Assembly: GCA_001466705.2 (NCBI GenBank)
Contig: LATX02000013.1
Span: forward strand, 744,001-808,000
Direction of reading: 5' to 3'
Source of the DNA: Moniliophthora roreri
Lineage: Eukaryota > Basidiomycota > Agaricomycetes > Agaricales > Marasmiaceae
Length of the DNA stretch: 64,000 nt
This document shows positions 1-11,574 of this stretch, one piece after another (the stretch's first letter is position 1; every line of letters begins with the position of its first letter). The notes below the pieces were generated by a model that was not told the origin of the DNA, did no database searches, and worked only from the letters and a program-made list of their open reading frames with translations. Made by a program: the position numbers and the translations under genes.

Positions 1-2062
1 AAGCTGCAAAAGTTTGACTCCCCTGTCGATGTCATCGTCTACCATGTGTCCATGTGTATGTGGACAAAATGGCAGTGTCTGTGGGTAAAGTGATTTGATT
101 CATCCTTGCATATCCCACCCAAGGGGGTGGCAAGACCTTAATTAGTGTATGAGGTCAAAAAAATTTTTAAGGCTGAGAGAGGGTAGTACCACCCCCACCC
201 CCCCCTTCCTGCCTTACTGGGTATGTTATTCCCATGCATTTCCAAAAAGGGAAATGTCAGCATCACTGCTTGCAGTGGTTAGAGTCTTCTTGCAGGAGAT
301 GACCATAGCTCTCACCTGAATTCCTGCTATCCTTTGCCAAAATGTGCTTCAAACCCTTCTCATCACTTTCAGTGGCCCTCTATGCAACCCAGCCATGACA
401 TCAGCAACAAAGCAGCTGTAGTTTATGAGGATTCGTCTTCTTCTGCCAATTTTTCCTATGGAAGGTATAGATGGGTGGGAAAGTTGTGGTCTGATAGATC
501 TTGATAGATCATTTTGTTTGGTTCGTTCTGCTGCTTGTTCTCATCATCTGTTAGCCCAGAAAGTTACAACGCCAGAAAATGGACTTGTACTTGCCATCTG
601 ACCCTGATGGCCCACGTGGCAAGTTGTTAATCGACCTCATGTTGCCTTGAGGTATTGGAACAGTCTCCAGACACTCAAAACAACATATTCTACACCATAA
701 TACAATACCTTAGAGGATCTAGAGCCTGTTGGAAGCCTATTTCACCCCTCCTCGGACCGGTAATTCTGATCCTGCCACCCCCTTGATCCCGCTGACCTTA
801 GCTGAACAGAGTCTTCAGGTACAAATGACTGAAATGTGGGTTTTCGGGTTATCAATCAGAAACACGCTAATAACCCGAAACGTAACCTTTCAGCTAATTG
901 TTCTGTCTAACTGATTTTTTTTCCATACTTGCCCGGTAGATAAGTGCCTCTCTGATCGCTTGAGTGTGCCATAATTGTTATCGAGGCATCACTATCGCGA
1001 TTGTACACTCACCTAGGGAACGCAACTTGCCTTGGGAACAACTTTGTACACATATCGTAGGACTTCGTCAATAATGACACTTCCACCGAAAAGGTATTGA
1101 GCGAAAAGAGCCCTGGTTTTGCGGAAATCTGAGAGCAGGAATGCGCATTGGGATTTAGAAACTGCATTCAAACGAAGCGGATAAGCGTGTCTTAATTGGG
1201 AGACGCGCCGGTCTGAAGGATACAGTAGCATGTCAGAGGGAGGACAAACATGACCTGGAACATGGAGGGCAAGACGAGGGGTAGCGAACGAAATTGACAG
1301 AACCCCTAAGAAACGTTTGGAGGTAACTATAGCAGTTTTCCTCTGCACCCGCTGCAAGGGATGCCCCATCATTGTAGTTCTTCTCCGTAGTCCTTGAAAC
1401 TTGCTTGGCTGGAACTCCGCACTGTCCGTATGATATTCTGCGGTCATCTTTTTTTTGGTAACTGCAACGTTTTCGAATAGATGCCGCCACCCAGCCCGGT
1501 CAGCCCAACATAGAGAAATACGGAATTTCAAGATAAGGCCTGGTCATAAGTGATTTCCGAGGACATGGTGGTCAAACTTGAAGCTTTGGGTCGTGTTCTC
1601 ACGACTTGCTCCTTGACTCCGACCACAGTCATACTGGACAGGACTTATAGCCTCTTGTTTGGAAAGAACCCTTGAGTAGTGAGTAGTACATTTCCATCAT
1701 ACTTTTATTGTTGAAAAAAGTCTCAAAGCCGTGCGGTGCGCAGATTGTCCCTGTTCTGAACAGCCGGACAGGGTATTATAACTCCTGCACTGTTGAAATT
1801 TCATTGGATCCGGGAGTTTGGAGTACTAGGGATAGCTGGTAGTCGGTAGCTGGCAGGTACTGGTATGTACCGTGTACCTGTCTCGTTAGTCTTCTTGGCC
1901 ATTCATCATGTCAATCTTTAGGGTGGAGCCGATATGCAACCCCCAACACGAGGCGAGCGGCCTTAGCGTCATTTTCATACCCGATTTAGACACAGCGAGG
2001 GGTACAAGTTGTCGCTCACCTCATGTTTCAAATGGTCCGTGTACTGCACTCTGTCTTACAAC
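1..2062. other. Intergenic, no supported gene
   Basis: No gene is supported here. The longest open frame, minus strand 1013-1531 (172 codons), matches no family I recognise and has no homologous neighbour or convincing splice structure. There are short homopolymer runs (C run near 200, A/T run near 160). The last few hundred bases are presumably the promoter of the gene starting at 2063. Confidence 0.4.
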
Positions 2063-3905
2063 ATGGACTCCCCTTCCAGCGACGAAACTATCGATGATCT
2101 CGAGCTCGAAAATTGGGGACATCCTCTCACTAGAATGCGCGATGATACGCTCTATGCAGCTTGTGCTACTATTCTGTTAGGAGGCGCTCATGGGCATGAT
2201 GATGACAATGGTTACAACGATGACGCTTCGGATAGCTCGTCTGTTGTCTACGACATGTGCGTATTTCGCCTAGCCTTTCGTCCGTTTCCCGCTGAAGAAA
2301 CCGCTCCGTAGCGATTTCGAAGAATATATTGACAATCTTCTGGAAGAAGATTCCACACTCTCGACAAGACCCATATCTCATCAGAAGATTGGCGGAGACC
2401 CTAGAACCCCTTTCACACTCTTGACTCTCGAAACCACATCCTCGCATCTCTTGGTTCAGCTGGTTCTGAATCACCGAGATCTTCGCCCGGATCCATGGAA
2501 CCCAGCACCTCACATTATATGTGCAGTCGACCGCGCACAATCACACGACTCCATTTTCCTCTGTCTCAAGCACCTCGTACCATACAACCGTATTCCGTTC
2601 CGAACTGTCAGCAATTGGATAGACATGTTTCGGCAACTCCTCGAAGGCTTAACCTTTTTGCACGAAAATGGGATTCTCCACGGCGGATTAGATGTTAATG
2701 GGTTGGAGGTGGACGAAGAAGAAGGGGTTCCGCTTATCATGGTCGACATCTCTGCCGACCCGATCGCACTCGAGGGGGACCGACCGGAAGATTTCGATCG
2801 AACGAAGTATCCTGTCAAGTACTATTTTGCCAACCTCGAGAAAGCGAGACAACTTGCACCACGCCAACGACAACATGGTGCTCATCGCTCCAACACGATG
2901 CCATCCTCGCTCATAGATGGCCATGGCATTCCATCAACTTCGTCTCCGAGATCGGGTTATAGCGAGGATATCCATGCCTTGGGCCATATCATCGCTAGCC
3001 TCTTACCCAATCTACCGCATTCGCCTCTGAAAAACAAACTCGTCTCTCTCACGCGGTCAATGATCAAGGGTACACTTCTTACAGCAGAAGAGTCTCGCAA
3101 GCTCTTTGAAGTACTCGTCGAGGGTGTTGAAGGTTCAGTCTTGGCCGAACGTGTATCCCCGAAAATTATCGTCCACACGCAGGCTCCTCCCGAGTCATCT
3201 ACACTCGATACACAAACAGGAAGGGAACAGAATATCGTGGTTGATTTGGGTACCGATACCGAGGCCAAGTCAGAGCCTACACCAAAACTACAACCGAAGA
3301 GACCGGGTTTACCGTTTGGCTCACTTGGCTCTGTCGATCATGACATTGGCGCCAAGACTATATCACCGCCATTGTCTCCGAGGGAAATAGAACGGAAACA
3401 GGGAACGAGGATCGAGGAAGAGTTTGAATCGATGACCATCGGACATGGGTTAGGTGTGAATTCTGATAAGAGCTGGGCGGACGATGAGTTGAATAAAGGG
3501 AGAATGGTCGGACTTGGCCCGGATAAAGACACCACTACCGCTATCACCGAAGAACAGGGAAGACCTTTGAATCAGAATCCGTCGAATCCTGCTACTCCCA
3601 CCTCTCCTAGCTCGTCACCTACGCGTCTTTCAACTCTTCCCCCGATTCTAGCCTTCCGACCCGATCTAGCCAAATCTCTGTCGATGTCTGGGAAGAGAAA
3701 GCCTAGACATGGACGATCTGGACATCGTTTGCAACCTTCACTGACGATGAGTTCCTTGGATATTATTGATGCTGGTGATTATAATGGGGAGTCGGTTCCG
3801 AGAAGTTTGGGTTTGATGACTGGGAAGAGTGGTGTGAGTGGTGATACTGGCGCTCGCGCTGGGATGGTTAGGTCACTTAGTATGCCTGTTGTCAATGGTG
3901 TTTAG
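2063..3905 (+). CDS. Pseudokinase-like protein with long Ser/Pro-rich tail
   Basis: Two exons, 2063-2256 and 2312-3905, joined over a 55-bp GTGCGT..TAG intron, give about 595 residues. Around residue 170 the stretch FRQLLEGLTFLHENGILHG matches the helix before the catalytic loop of eukaryotic protein kinases. The catalytic loop then reads HGGLDVNG instead of HRDLKPxN, and the metal-binding DFG position reads VDIS. No glycine-rich N-lobe is visible. This resembles the degenerate kinase-subdomain proteins common in Agaricomycetes, so phosphotransfer is unlikely and a scaffold or regulatory role is my inference. The final ~300 residues are low-complexity, Ser/Pro/Thr-rich and probably disordered. 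The start was chosen because the exon runs MDSPSSDETIDD and joins in frame; an earlier in-frame ATG at 2009 exists. Confidence 0.7.
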
Positions 3906-4458
3906 TGAGCGAAGGAACGATTCCGTGTTTTTTCTTTGCGGATATGTTAAAGGAATAGGAGGACAAATTAATAGGCTACGTGTACCCTATCGACCTAAGA
4001 ACGTTGATGATTCTGCACTATCGCACGGGTAGACAAGGAAGATGGACCTGGAGTATGAGTATGATCCGTGAGTCTCGACAAGAGCTCACTGCCGCCTCAT
4101 TGACGTTCCTGGTTCAAAGTTCCACTGTTGATTTTGGTCGTTCTTAGATCTTCCTCGGCTTACTACGAAGAGTTGGGGTGATTTAGGTCGTGATGTGATT
4201 GGCTGTTGACCCTCTCTTCGTAGGACAGGTGGGAAGGTGCCTGTTCTACTCGGATCTTGAAGGTCTCTGCGACGAAACTATTCTTCTTCTTGACTGACAT
4301 TTGACGGGCAGCTTTGAGGGAAACGTTCTGGGAGAGAAATGCACCTAAAGCTAAGACTAAGCTCCAATAAATTACATGTACAAAGGTATAGAATCCATTG
4401 TATTAAGATGATGCATCTTCTCTCCCGTTTATACGTGATGAAATTAGGCAAGGCAGGA
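3906..4458. other. Intergenic, 3' flanks
   Basis: Spacer between the pseudokinase gene and the first small secreted protein gene, which converge. It contains one copy (4031-4083) of a motif that recurs at 5700-5743, part of the tandem duplication that made the secreted-protein pair. No gene seen. Confidence 0.5.
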
Positions 4459-4890
4459 CTAAACATCTACGCATTTTCCGTTGGGCGCAACTCCAGTGTA
4501 AATCTGGTTTCTGCCGCAGCACTACACATGGTTTATTGAGTCTATTCATCCTGAATGTAAAGACAAGGGAGGAAACTTACAACACCTGCATTGGTATCCT
4601 TGTCATAGATGACGAGCTGTTGACCGTCGGGACAGCACAAACCTGCGCCGGTTTCCTGAGAGAAAGAATCGGAAATTAGGATGATTGGTCGAAAAATTGA
4701 GATGGATACGAACCACGTTAAAGTAATTTTGCGATCCAGGTGGACAAGCCCCTCCTAGTATGCGGCGACAAAACCAGTTATCTGAATCAGGTGGGAATTC
4801 GATGGCCTGGTAGCCGGGAGGACATTCAGGTTCTTGAGCACTGACAAGCAGGATAGGGAGGAAGATGGAAGCGATGGTAAAGAACTTCAT
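4459..4890 (-). CDS. Small cysteine-rich secreted protein, copy 1
   Basis: Three exons (4714-4890, 4581-4655, 4459-4521), all joined in phase 0, encode about 104 residues. The N-terminus MKFFTIASIFLPILLVSAQ is a clear signal peptide ending before EPECPPGYQ. The mature protein has eight cysteines: single ones in EPEC, WFC and GAC, pairs in LCC and VCC, and a last one in NGKC, which suggests disulphides and secretion. The paralogue at 5919-6354 has the same exon lengths for exons 1 and 2 (177 and 75 bp), the same unusual GTTCGT first donor and the same cysteine spacing. I do not recognise a named family. An effector-like or cell-wall role is possible but unproven. Confidence 0.75.
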
Positions 4891-5918
4891 GCTGGAGAAG
4901 CTGAGGGTTCGGTTTATTGAGGACTGATTCTAAGAATGTAGTTCCAGGCCAAGGTTTCATATATTTCATGTTCATTTGATCTTTCACGTACCACAACTGG
5001 GGTCCGAAGCGTGTGACACCCTCATTCTTAGCGCTGAATGACCACTTGCCGCCGATGGCAACGCAGAACTATCATTATTCGATTGAACAACCGGCAAATC
5101 AAGTCAGAGAAATCGCCGGCAGGCGTTGGGATGCTATGAATATTGAGAAAGGCAGCTTGTTTGGAAGGGGACTGAATTGAAGAGATACGAGTACTGAGGA
5201 TCAGTCCTAGATCGTCAGATAGAACTGGACGCCCTCGAGGTGCGATGCGTTCTCTTCCACGTACAAGGCATATATTTCCGTCCTTGTCGCGACTTGTCGT
5301 CTTCCAACACCGTTCGAGCGTAGTCACTCTTTCATTGATCCGGGTACGATCCAATGTTCGTACTTACTGTGGTGTGATTCTCAGCAGATCTGTTTCTGCG
5401 ACTCGGAATATCGAAGAAAAAAGGACTTATTGAACGTTCACAGGTGCGGCTATTGGGCCGCTCAGAGACTGTCAGACATCTCAATAAGAAGGACGTCTCG
5501 AATTTCAATTGGGTAGTACTCACCAGCACATCGGCTTTGCCACGAACCGCCAAATGTCGAAGAGAAAACGAACACCGGGCGTACCATACAGCCGAGAGGT
5601 CAACAGCTTAGTATATGATAGGTAGAATGATTCAGGAACAACTTCCTTGGTTAGACCTCCTTCCATCAAGATTCAACATATCAAGCGGTACTGATTGCTG
5701 GGCAAGGAAGATGGATGTATGATTCGCGAATCTCGACAAAGGTGAAATCAACGTAAGGCAACACGTCGTGAACGAACTGAATCTACAACGTCCTCTGATA
5801 CTATTGCAATGGGTGCTTTCGGCCGAAGTCATTCTCGATTACTTTGAGCTGCAATGATCTCTGGTGAGATAAGTTAATTGGCCGAGGGATTGATTCACAA
5901 ACACAACTGAATGCGAGG
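4891..5918. other. Intergenic spacer between secreted-protein paralogues
   Basis: Contains the promoter of copy 1 and duplicated flank sequence. A stretch near 5585-5690 resembles 6880-6960, and 5700-5743 resembles 4031-4083. Short open frames here have no features of real genes. Confidence 0.5.
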
Positions 5919-6354
5919 CTAAGCTGCAGTCGCAGCAACACATTGACCGTTGGGTGCATTGCCGACGTAAATCTGCCCTTTAGCGCAGCACTTTACACAG
6001 CCCCAGGCCGTTAGTTAACGTAGCGAGATAGATAAAGAGTCAAGGCTAACCACTCCTGTACCATTGGCCTCATCGTAAATGACAAACTGTCGGTCCGGGG
6101 GGCAGCACAGGTATTCGCGAATTGTCTGCTGTGGCATTAGTGGTGTTCAGAGAGCAGCAGAGAGAAGGAACACGAACAGCATCTATGTACATCTCCCACC
6201 CTCCTGGGCAAATGATGCCTACTATGCTTTCACATCTGAAGTTGTCTGATCCAGGAGGAACTTCGACGGGATCGTATCCTGGAGGACAGGGGATTTGCTG
6301 AGTCTTAGCTTGAGAAATGAGGAAGAGGGCGAGAAAAACTTGGAGAAACTTCAT
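5919..6354 (-). CDS. Small cysteine-rich secreted protein, copy 2
   Basis: Three exons (6178-6354, 6051-6125, 5919-5990) in phase 0 encode about 107 residues. MKFLQVFLALFLISQAKTQ is a signal peptide; the mature part begins QIPCPPGYDPVEVPPGSDN. Eight cysteines are spaced as in copy 1, including LCC and VCC pairs. Donors are GTTCGT and GTTAGC, and acceptors are CAG and AAG. The copies share the CPPGY and (I/E)xPPxSDN signatures and the NAPNG(Q/K)C end, but differ at more than half of residues, so the duplication is not recent. Function unknown. Confidence 0.75.
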
Positions 6355-7337
6355 GTTATGAGGGGGATGGGGTTTCTAAGGATGCAAAAGCTGGAAAAAG
6401 GCCTTATGTCCTAACTGCATTCGCCATCACGTCTCAATTGGGGCTCCAGAATCCGCACTGAGGCCGGCTGCCAAAGTGATAGGGTCGTCAACCATGCGCA
6501 ATGATAACCACAAAGAACACCGGTGGTTGACTAGAAGAAACCCCAGTTATGCAATCAGGAATCCCGATACAAACAAAACAGTGTCATGGGGAGGGCTGTG
6601 AAAGGCAGATTGCTTGGAAAATAGGCCTGCATAGACTGACCCCAGGAAAACGAGCAGTTTGGAGTTATCGCGGTGCCAGCAATGTCCAAGAAAGGCTGTA
6701 GACCTTGATTTGAGGGATTATCTTTTGAATTCACCGGTATTGGTTCCCCGCCGGCGTGAGTCTTCCAAGTTTCGCTGTTCCCTGTGGCACGCTAATGGAA
6801 TCAGTACCTGAGTAAATACCCACCAGTTCGTCGACTTCACCATGATCCGCAGAGAGGACACATACCAGTCCCACCGTGCAACCGAGAGATCTAAGGTTGG
6901 TAAGATGACAGGTAGAATTATTCAGGAATAACTTGCGGCATCGTCAAGCGGTACCACTGCAGAGCCTAGCGGGCGGGAATTCGACAGAATGTTCAGCATA
7001 CGGGAGGCTTCCATCCTGAATGCCACAGTTATTGTTCATGTCAGCTCAATCACATAGAACATTGGACAGGAGACCTTACCTTAACAGTTGCATGAATGTA
7101 CCCGCCTTTCGTACTGCGCGGAGCAACAAAATCAAAACGTGATAAAGTTCTCATCACATGACCGCACCGACGCGTCTGGGCCGCTGCTTCAATGGCGGCA
7201 TTTTGTAAACTTTCTTATTCCGGATTCTGTGGATTTCTTGGGCTCGTATTCTTCACGATTACATGTCGCGTTCATATTATTCGGTTCCACAGGACCACGA
7301 AACGCATCCCAGTCGCGTTTATTATCGTACAATATTC
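6355..7337. other. Intergenic
   Basis: Promoter side of secreted protein copy 2, then downstream flank of the dehydrogenase pseudogene. The stretch 7130-7337 aligns with 10180-10384 next to the intact dehydrogenase, so it belongs to that duplicated unit. No gene seen. Confidence 0.5.
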
Positions 7338-8526
7338 TTAAGGGTTAACCAGGTGCACTCCACCATCTACCACAAGATTGTTCCCATTCGTATACCCACT
7401 CATCGGAGAAGCGAAATAAATTGCAGCTGAAGCCATCTTTTTTTCACTGAAAAGGGTAAGCTACTGCTTGATCAAGAAGAAGGTTTGGACACGACTTACG
7501 TTCCAGCTCTTTGCAGTGGGACAGCACACGTAGCTCCTGGCAATGGACCAGCATGCACGCAATAGCTCGTTTAGTTTATCCTCATCACAGACACCTAATT
7601 CAGAGGGAAAGGTTCCTGGAACGATGCAATTGATGTGTATTGGGATCTTGTTCCGAGCGAATTCGGTCACCAATGCAGTAGTGAGGTAGTTTATGCCTGC
7701 CTTACTAGCTGTGTAGGCCGGCTGGGTGCAAAAATGTGAACGTGAATTTCCTCAGACAAGAGAAATGCGGCTTACAACGTTGTAAGTGATCTTGTCTTTC
7801 AAAGCCACACTTGAAATCATGATGACGCTGGACGCTGTTCCTCCAATGGTCGCACCCTTCTTCAGAAGATCAAGGAAAGCCATGGTGACAAATAACAGCG
7901 CACTTGTGTTCGTATTGAAGACTTGTGCCCAGTTTTCAAAACTGTACTGATTGAAAAAGTGCGAGTTGCTCCACAAATCAGCAGCAGGTTCTTTGGCACT
8001 GCCGTAAATCTGATTATTGGTTGCACTGGCGGCTGACTGGCAGAGAGAGTAAAATAGTCCAATTGTGCCAGGGCTGTGACAGATTTAGACTAGTCAAGTC
8101 CAGAGAAAGGGAGCACTGATTTGTTCACCAAGATATCTAGCTTTCCTTCTTTCTCCTCTATAACTTTGCTGTGTTCGCAATCTCCTCTTTGTTGGTTACA
8201 TCCATTCTAAGTCTGCAAACATAAAGGGTTAGAAGCCTCATACAATAATATCGGATGCAGTGCACACGGAAGGATATTCGGGTATTGAAGGTGTACTTGC
8301 TGGAGGACATTTTCACTGCGGCTGGTGATATATGCTTTCGCACCGTTTGCGGCGAAACCTTTGGCAATCATCAATCCGCTGTCAAGACTTGCCAGCTATG
8401 GACCAACGTTTCACAGCAGAGTATAATGTGCATCCCGGTTCCTCCTCCAGTAATGAGGGCAACCTTTCCATTCAGGTCAACCAGGTTGGATATTAGCAGT
8501 TCGTCGATATTCGATCCAACAGTCAT
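7338..8526 (-). pseudogene. Short-chain dehydrogenase/reductase pseudogene (copy A)
   Basis: Collinear with the intact copy at 10385-11574 over all six exons, including the NGKVALITGGG Rossmann strand, the YTASKAG active-site segment and the final VDGGVHLVNP. Several lesions break it. The first donor is GC (GGGAT|GCACAT) where copy B has GT. A 1-bp deletion in exon 3 (AAAG-TTATAG) gives an immediate stop near 8160. The exon-3 donor reads AATCAG where copy B has GTCAGT. A net 4-bp insertion shifts exon 5 near 7540-7580. The coding sequence still resembles copy B closely, so inactivation followed a fairly recent duplication. Splice rescue of all lesions together seems impossible. Confidence 0.8.
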
Positions 8527-8953
8527 GGCAAGTGGCACTGACATGATGGGTGTGCGGGTGTAGACTTATATCAGGTTCTTCGCAACAAGCCTAAAGAATT
8601 TGAGTTAGTACAGTTTTGAACCTTCTAACCAGCTTTCCTGCCATTTCATCATGACGTAGGGTGAGAACACAAGCTTGGAAGCTAATCATCTACCTAGACA
8701 AACCAAGATATGTGCCCACTATCGAGACATCGAGTTGCGTGCCTGCCCGCTTGCCTGTCTATGGCTGTCCGTTGATTGAGGATGGACCTTAAAAGCGCAG
8801 TAGAACCGAAAATCCAAGAAGAATAATTATTAGAGTACATTTATATGTTGCACGTATGGGCTGTTGAGTGGCAGTCCATCACTGCAGAGTGACTGGAAGC
8901 AGCATCTGATGCTGGTTTACAGCAGCAAAGGGTGTTCCCATCTTTGTCACAGT
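8527..8953. other. Spacer upstream of dehydrogenase pseudogene
   Basis: The first ~170 bases align loosely with the region upstream of dehydrogenase copy B (11575-11730), so they are the old promoter. The rest shows nothing identifiable. The 8-base target duplication GTCACAGT of the neighbouring transposon is at 8946-8953. Confidence 0.45.
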
Positions 8954-9996
8954 CAAGGGGGGGGCGGACCATGGTTCCGGCATATACCGCCGGTTGGTTG
9001 GTTCGGTCCAGAGGTCTCTTAAAAATTTTTCCATACCCAAAAAATTTAGGCAGTTTCCTTTGTCCTAGCTACCTACTCGGAGCAAACTAGCATGGAGAAA
9101 TGTCCCCAAGAAAAAAAAATTTGTCCTAACGCACAGCGCTGACCATCAACGCCATGTCGAACGACCCACTACTGGTGAGAAGAACCACTGTATATGCCAT
9201 AATGTCCCATAGACTCATCGGCGCTCAACTTAGGAACTGGATAACCTTCCCGTTATTGATGGGAAGCTCTCGACTTGCACTGCAGTATGTCGTTCTTCTC
9301 TTTTCAAGGACATAGTAATGAAGTACCACCCTTTTAGACCAGAAGAGTATGAGAGTAATGAATCAGGCGAAGTAGAAGATGACGTACCAGGGGAATCCAA
9401 ATGCGAAAGCAATTCAATGGATGTCAATCATAACAACTCATCCATCACAACCAGCCCTACTCCAGCTGACGGCTCGACTTCCAACGCTAGCCCGAGGCCA
9501 ACTGACAATCATCCTGTGACCTCAAATGCAATGGTCGCGATTCCGGGTGATAATCAAATAAGCGGGCGACCCAGCCGGCTACGTCGAGGCCGTAATATTG
9601 TGTGAATGTGAGTGTGGAGTTCATATCAGCGAAACTGAGGCTGCCATAGCGGAAAACCATATTGTAACCTGCAAAAGCAAGGGCTGTGAAACCCGCTTTG
9701 TAAGTCAGATTCAATGTAATGGTTCAAACACATTACTCACCCATGTGTTTCATCTAGTTCCATATGGACTGTGTAGGCATAACATATTCGAGGTTGAACT
9801 GGACCTGCAGGGCGTGCGAGATGGTCAAAAGGCGTCGTTATTGAGGAGAAAAGGTTGCGGATGCAGAGCAGTCTGATTATGTAATAACTACCATATATAG
9901 CAAGTCCAGCACGTGATGGTTGGTTGGTTCCCTCTGAGGACCTCTTAGAAAAAAATCCGGCGCTATATCTTAAATTTTTTTCTTGCCCCCCCCTTG
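8954..9996. mobile_element. hAT/KDZ-like DNA transposon with 12-bp G-rich inverted repeats
   Basis: Seen directly: the left end starts CAAGGGGGGGGC (8954-8965) and the right end finishes GCCCCCCCCTTG (9985-9996), a perfect 12-bp terminal inverted repeat. It is flanked by GTCACAGT (8946-8953) and GTCACGGT (9997-10004), an 8-bp target duplication with one mismatch. Eight-bp duplications are typical of hAT and of Zisupton/KDZ elements, and the CAAGG start fits hAT. Subterminal GGTTGGTTGGTTC occurs as a direct repeat near both ends (8991 and 9919). At 1,043 bp, without a transposase, it is non-autonomous. It holds a reading frame with a PHD-like zinc finger. Confidence 0.75.
9318..9844 (+). pseudogene. 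Transposon-borne PHD-type zinc-finger frame, frameshifted
   Basis: The first part (9318-9605) encodes an acidic, Ser/Thr/Pro-rich stretch ending SGRPSRLRRGRNIV. One frame over, the sequence continues CECECGVHISETEAA, then CKSKGCETRF, a 58-bp GTAAGT..TAG intron, and FHMDC, NWTCRACEMVKRRRY and a stop. The cysteine and histidine pattern (CxC, Cx4C, HxxC, CxxC) is that of a PHD/C4HC3 finger, a chromatin-reader fold often found in fungal transposon-associated proteins. A 1-base shift near 9600 separates the two parts unless an intron I cannot see bridges them. It lies wholly inside the transposon, so it is probably an element-encoded DNA or chromatin-binding accessory protein, now decayed. Confidence 0.5.
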
Positions 9997-10384
9997 GTCA
10001 CGGTATAGATGAGCGTGAACATATTTCAATATTCCGATGAAGTTTTGACTTACTGCATCCGCGAATATTTCAACTAGACCAGGACATGCGATAGGAGGAT
10101 CTGGGACTTGAAACGCCAAAGCCTGCAGGAGATTCGATCTTGGGGCACAGACATATGATGTTGACAGTTGTAAGCTGTAAGCAAAACGTGGCAAAGTTCT
10201 CCGAGTCATCACATGGCGCTGACGCGTCTTGACCCGCTACTTTTGTTGATGGCGGCAATTTTCTTGGACTGGTATCCCGGGTTGTAAGAATTTCTTGGGC
10301 TCATATTCTTCACATGCACATATCTCGTTCACATTATTCGACTCCACAAACACGTCGCGTTCATTATCATACAATATATTCTTC
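9997..10384. other. Spacer downstream of dehydrogenase copy B
   Basis: Starts with the right-hand target duplication GTCACGGT. From about 10180 it is homologous to 7130-7337 and is the 3' flank of the duplicated dehydrogenase unit. No gene seen. Confidence 0.5.
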
Positions 10385-11574
10385 TCAAGGGTTGACCAAG
10401 TGCAACCCCCCGTCAACTACAATATTATTCCCATTCGTATACCCACTCATTGGAGAAGCAAGATAGATTGCAGCTGAAGCCATCTCCTTTTCGCTACAGC
10501 ATCATTGTGAGTTACTCATCAAGACAAAGGGTTTGGACGCGACTTACGTTCCAGCTCTTCGCAGCGGGACAGAGCACGGAACTCCTAGCAGTGGTCCCGT
10601 ACGCAGCGACTCGTTTAATTTATCTTCATCGCGGCCGGTCAATTCTGAAGGAAAAGTTCCTGGACTGATGCAATTAACGCGTATTGGGACGTCGTTCCGA
10701 GCGAATTCGGTCGCCAGTGCAGTAGTAAGGTAGTTTATGCCTGCTTTACTAGCTGTATAGGCTGGCTAAACGCAAAATGTGAATATGGATGTCTACATCG
10801 TACAAGGGAAACACGGCTTACAATGTTGTAAGTGATCTTGGCTTTTGAAGTCACACTTGAGATCATGATGACACTGGACATTGTTCCTCCGACGGCCGCT
10901 CCCTTCTTCAGAAGATCAAGAAAAGCCATGGTGACAAAAAATGGCGCGCTTGTGTTTGTATTAAATACTTGTGCCCAGCTTTCAAAACTGTATTGGTTGA
11001 AAAAGTGCGAGTTGCTCCATAAATTAGCAGACTTTGTTTCGGCCCTGGAGTAGGCTAGGTTGTTGATCGTACTTTCGGAAGACTGGCAGAGTGTGTAGAA
11101 TGGTCCGACTATGCCAGCGCTGTGACAAGTTCATACCAGCAGAGTCTGGAGAAAGGGAGCACTGACTTGTTCACCAAGATATCTAGCTTTCCCTCCTTCT
11201 CCTCTATTACCTTTGCTGCATTCGCGATCTCTTCCTTGTTGGTTACATCCATCCTAAGTCTGCAAACATCGAGGATTAGAAGCCTGATGCAACTATATCG
11301 AGCGCAGAACACACGGAAGGATATTCGGGTATTGAAGGTGTACTTGCTGAAGGACATCTTCTCTACGACCGGTGATATATGTCTTCACACCGTTCGCGGC
11401 AAAACCTTTCGCCATCATCAATCCGCTGCCAAAACTTGTCAAACACGAACCGATCTTTTTAAAGATGGGAGTGACGCACATTCCACTTCCTCCTCCAGTA
11501 ATGAGGGCAACCTTGCCACTCAGACCCAAGAGGTTGCATATTTGCAATTCGTCGAGATTTGATTTAGCAGTCAT
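10385..11574 (-). CDS. Short-chain dehydrogenase/reductase (copy B, intact)
   Basis: Six exons (11480-11574, 11315-11425, 11167-11259, 10822-11119, 10548-10765, 10385-10493) give 307 residues. All junctions are GT..AG and keep frame. Classical SDR motifs are present: TGGGSGIG for NAD(P) binding (split by intron 1), LRMDVTN after beta-3, VNNAG, an ISS serine, and YTASK with the catalytic Tyr and Lys. The C-terminal GGLHLVNP is usual for the family. It should be a cytosolic NAD(P)-dependent oxidoreductase; the substrate cannot be read from sequence. It is the functional member of a tandem pair whose other member is a pseudogene. The nearest gene beyond is a glucosidase, so context gives no pathway. 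Confidence 0.85.

Larger units (their letters stand above)
4031..6960. repeat. Tandem duplication carrying the small secreted protein gene
   Basis: Two diverged units of roughly 1.3-1.7 kb lie head to tail: about 4031-5690 and 5700-6960. Besides the genes, flanks align: CAAGGAAGATGGA plus a 'GATTCGCGAATCTCGACAA'-like stretch at each unit's left edge, and 'TAGAAT(G/T)ATTCAGGAA' near 5625 and 6915. Unit edges are approximate because divergence is high. Confidence 0.6.

Noticed and set aside
1013..1531. 172-codon minus-strand open frame
   Set aside because: Longest frame in the left 2 kb, but composition and sequence fit no family, it overlaps another open frame, and no intron or neighbour supports it.
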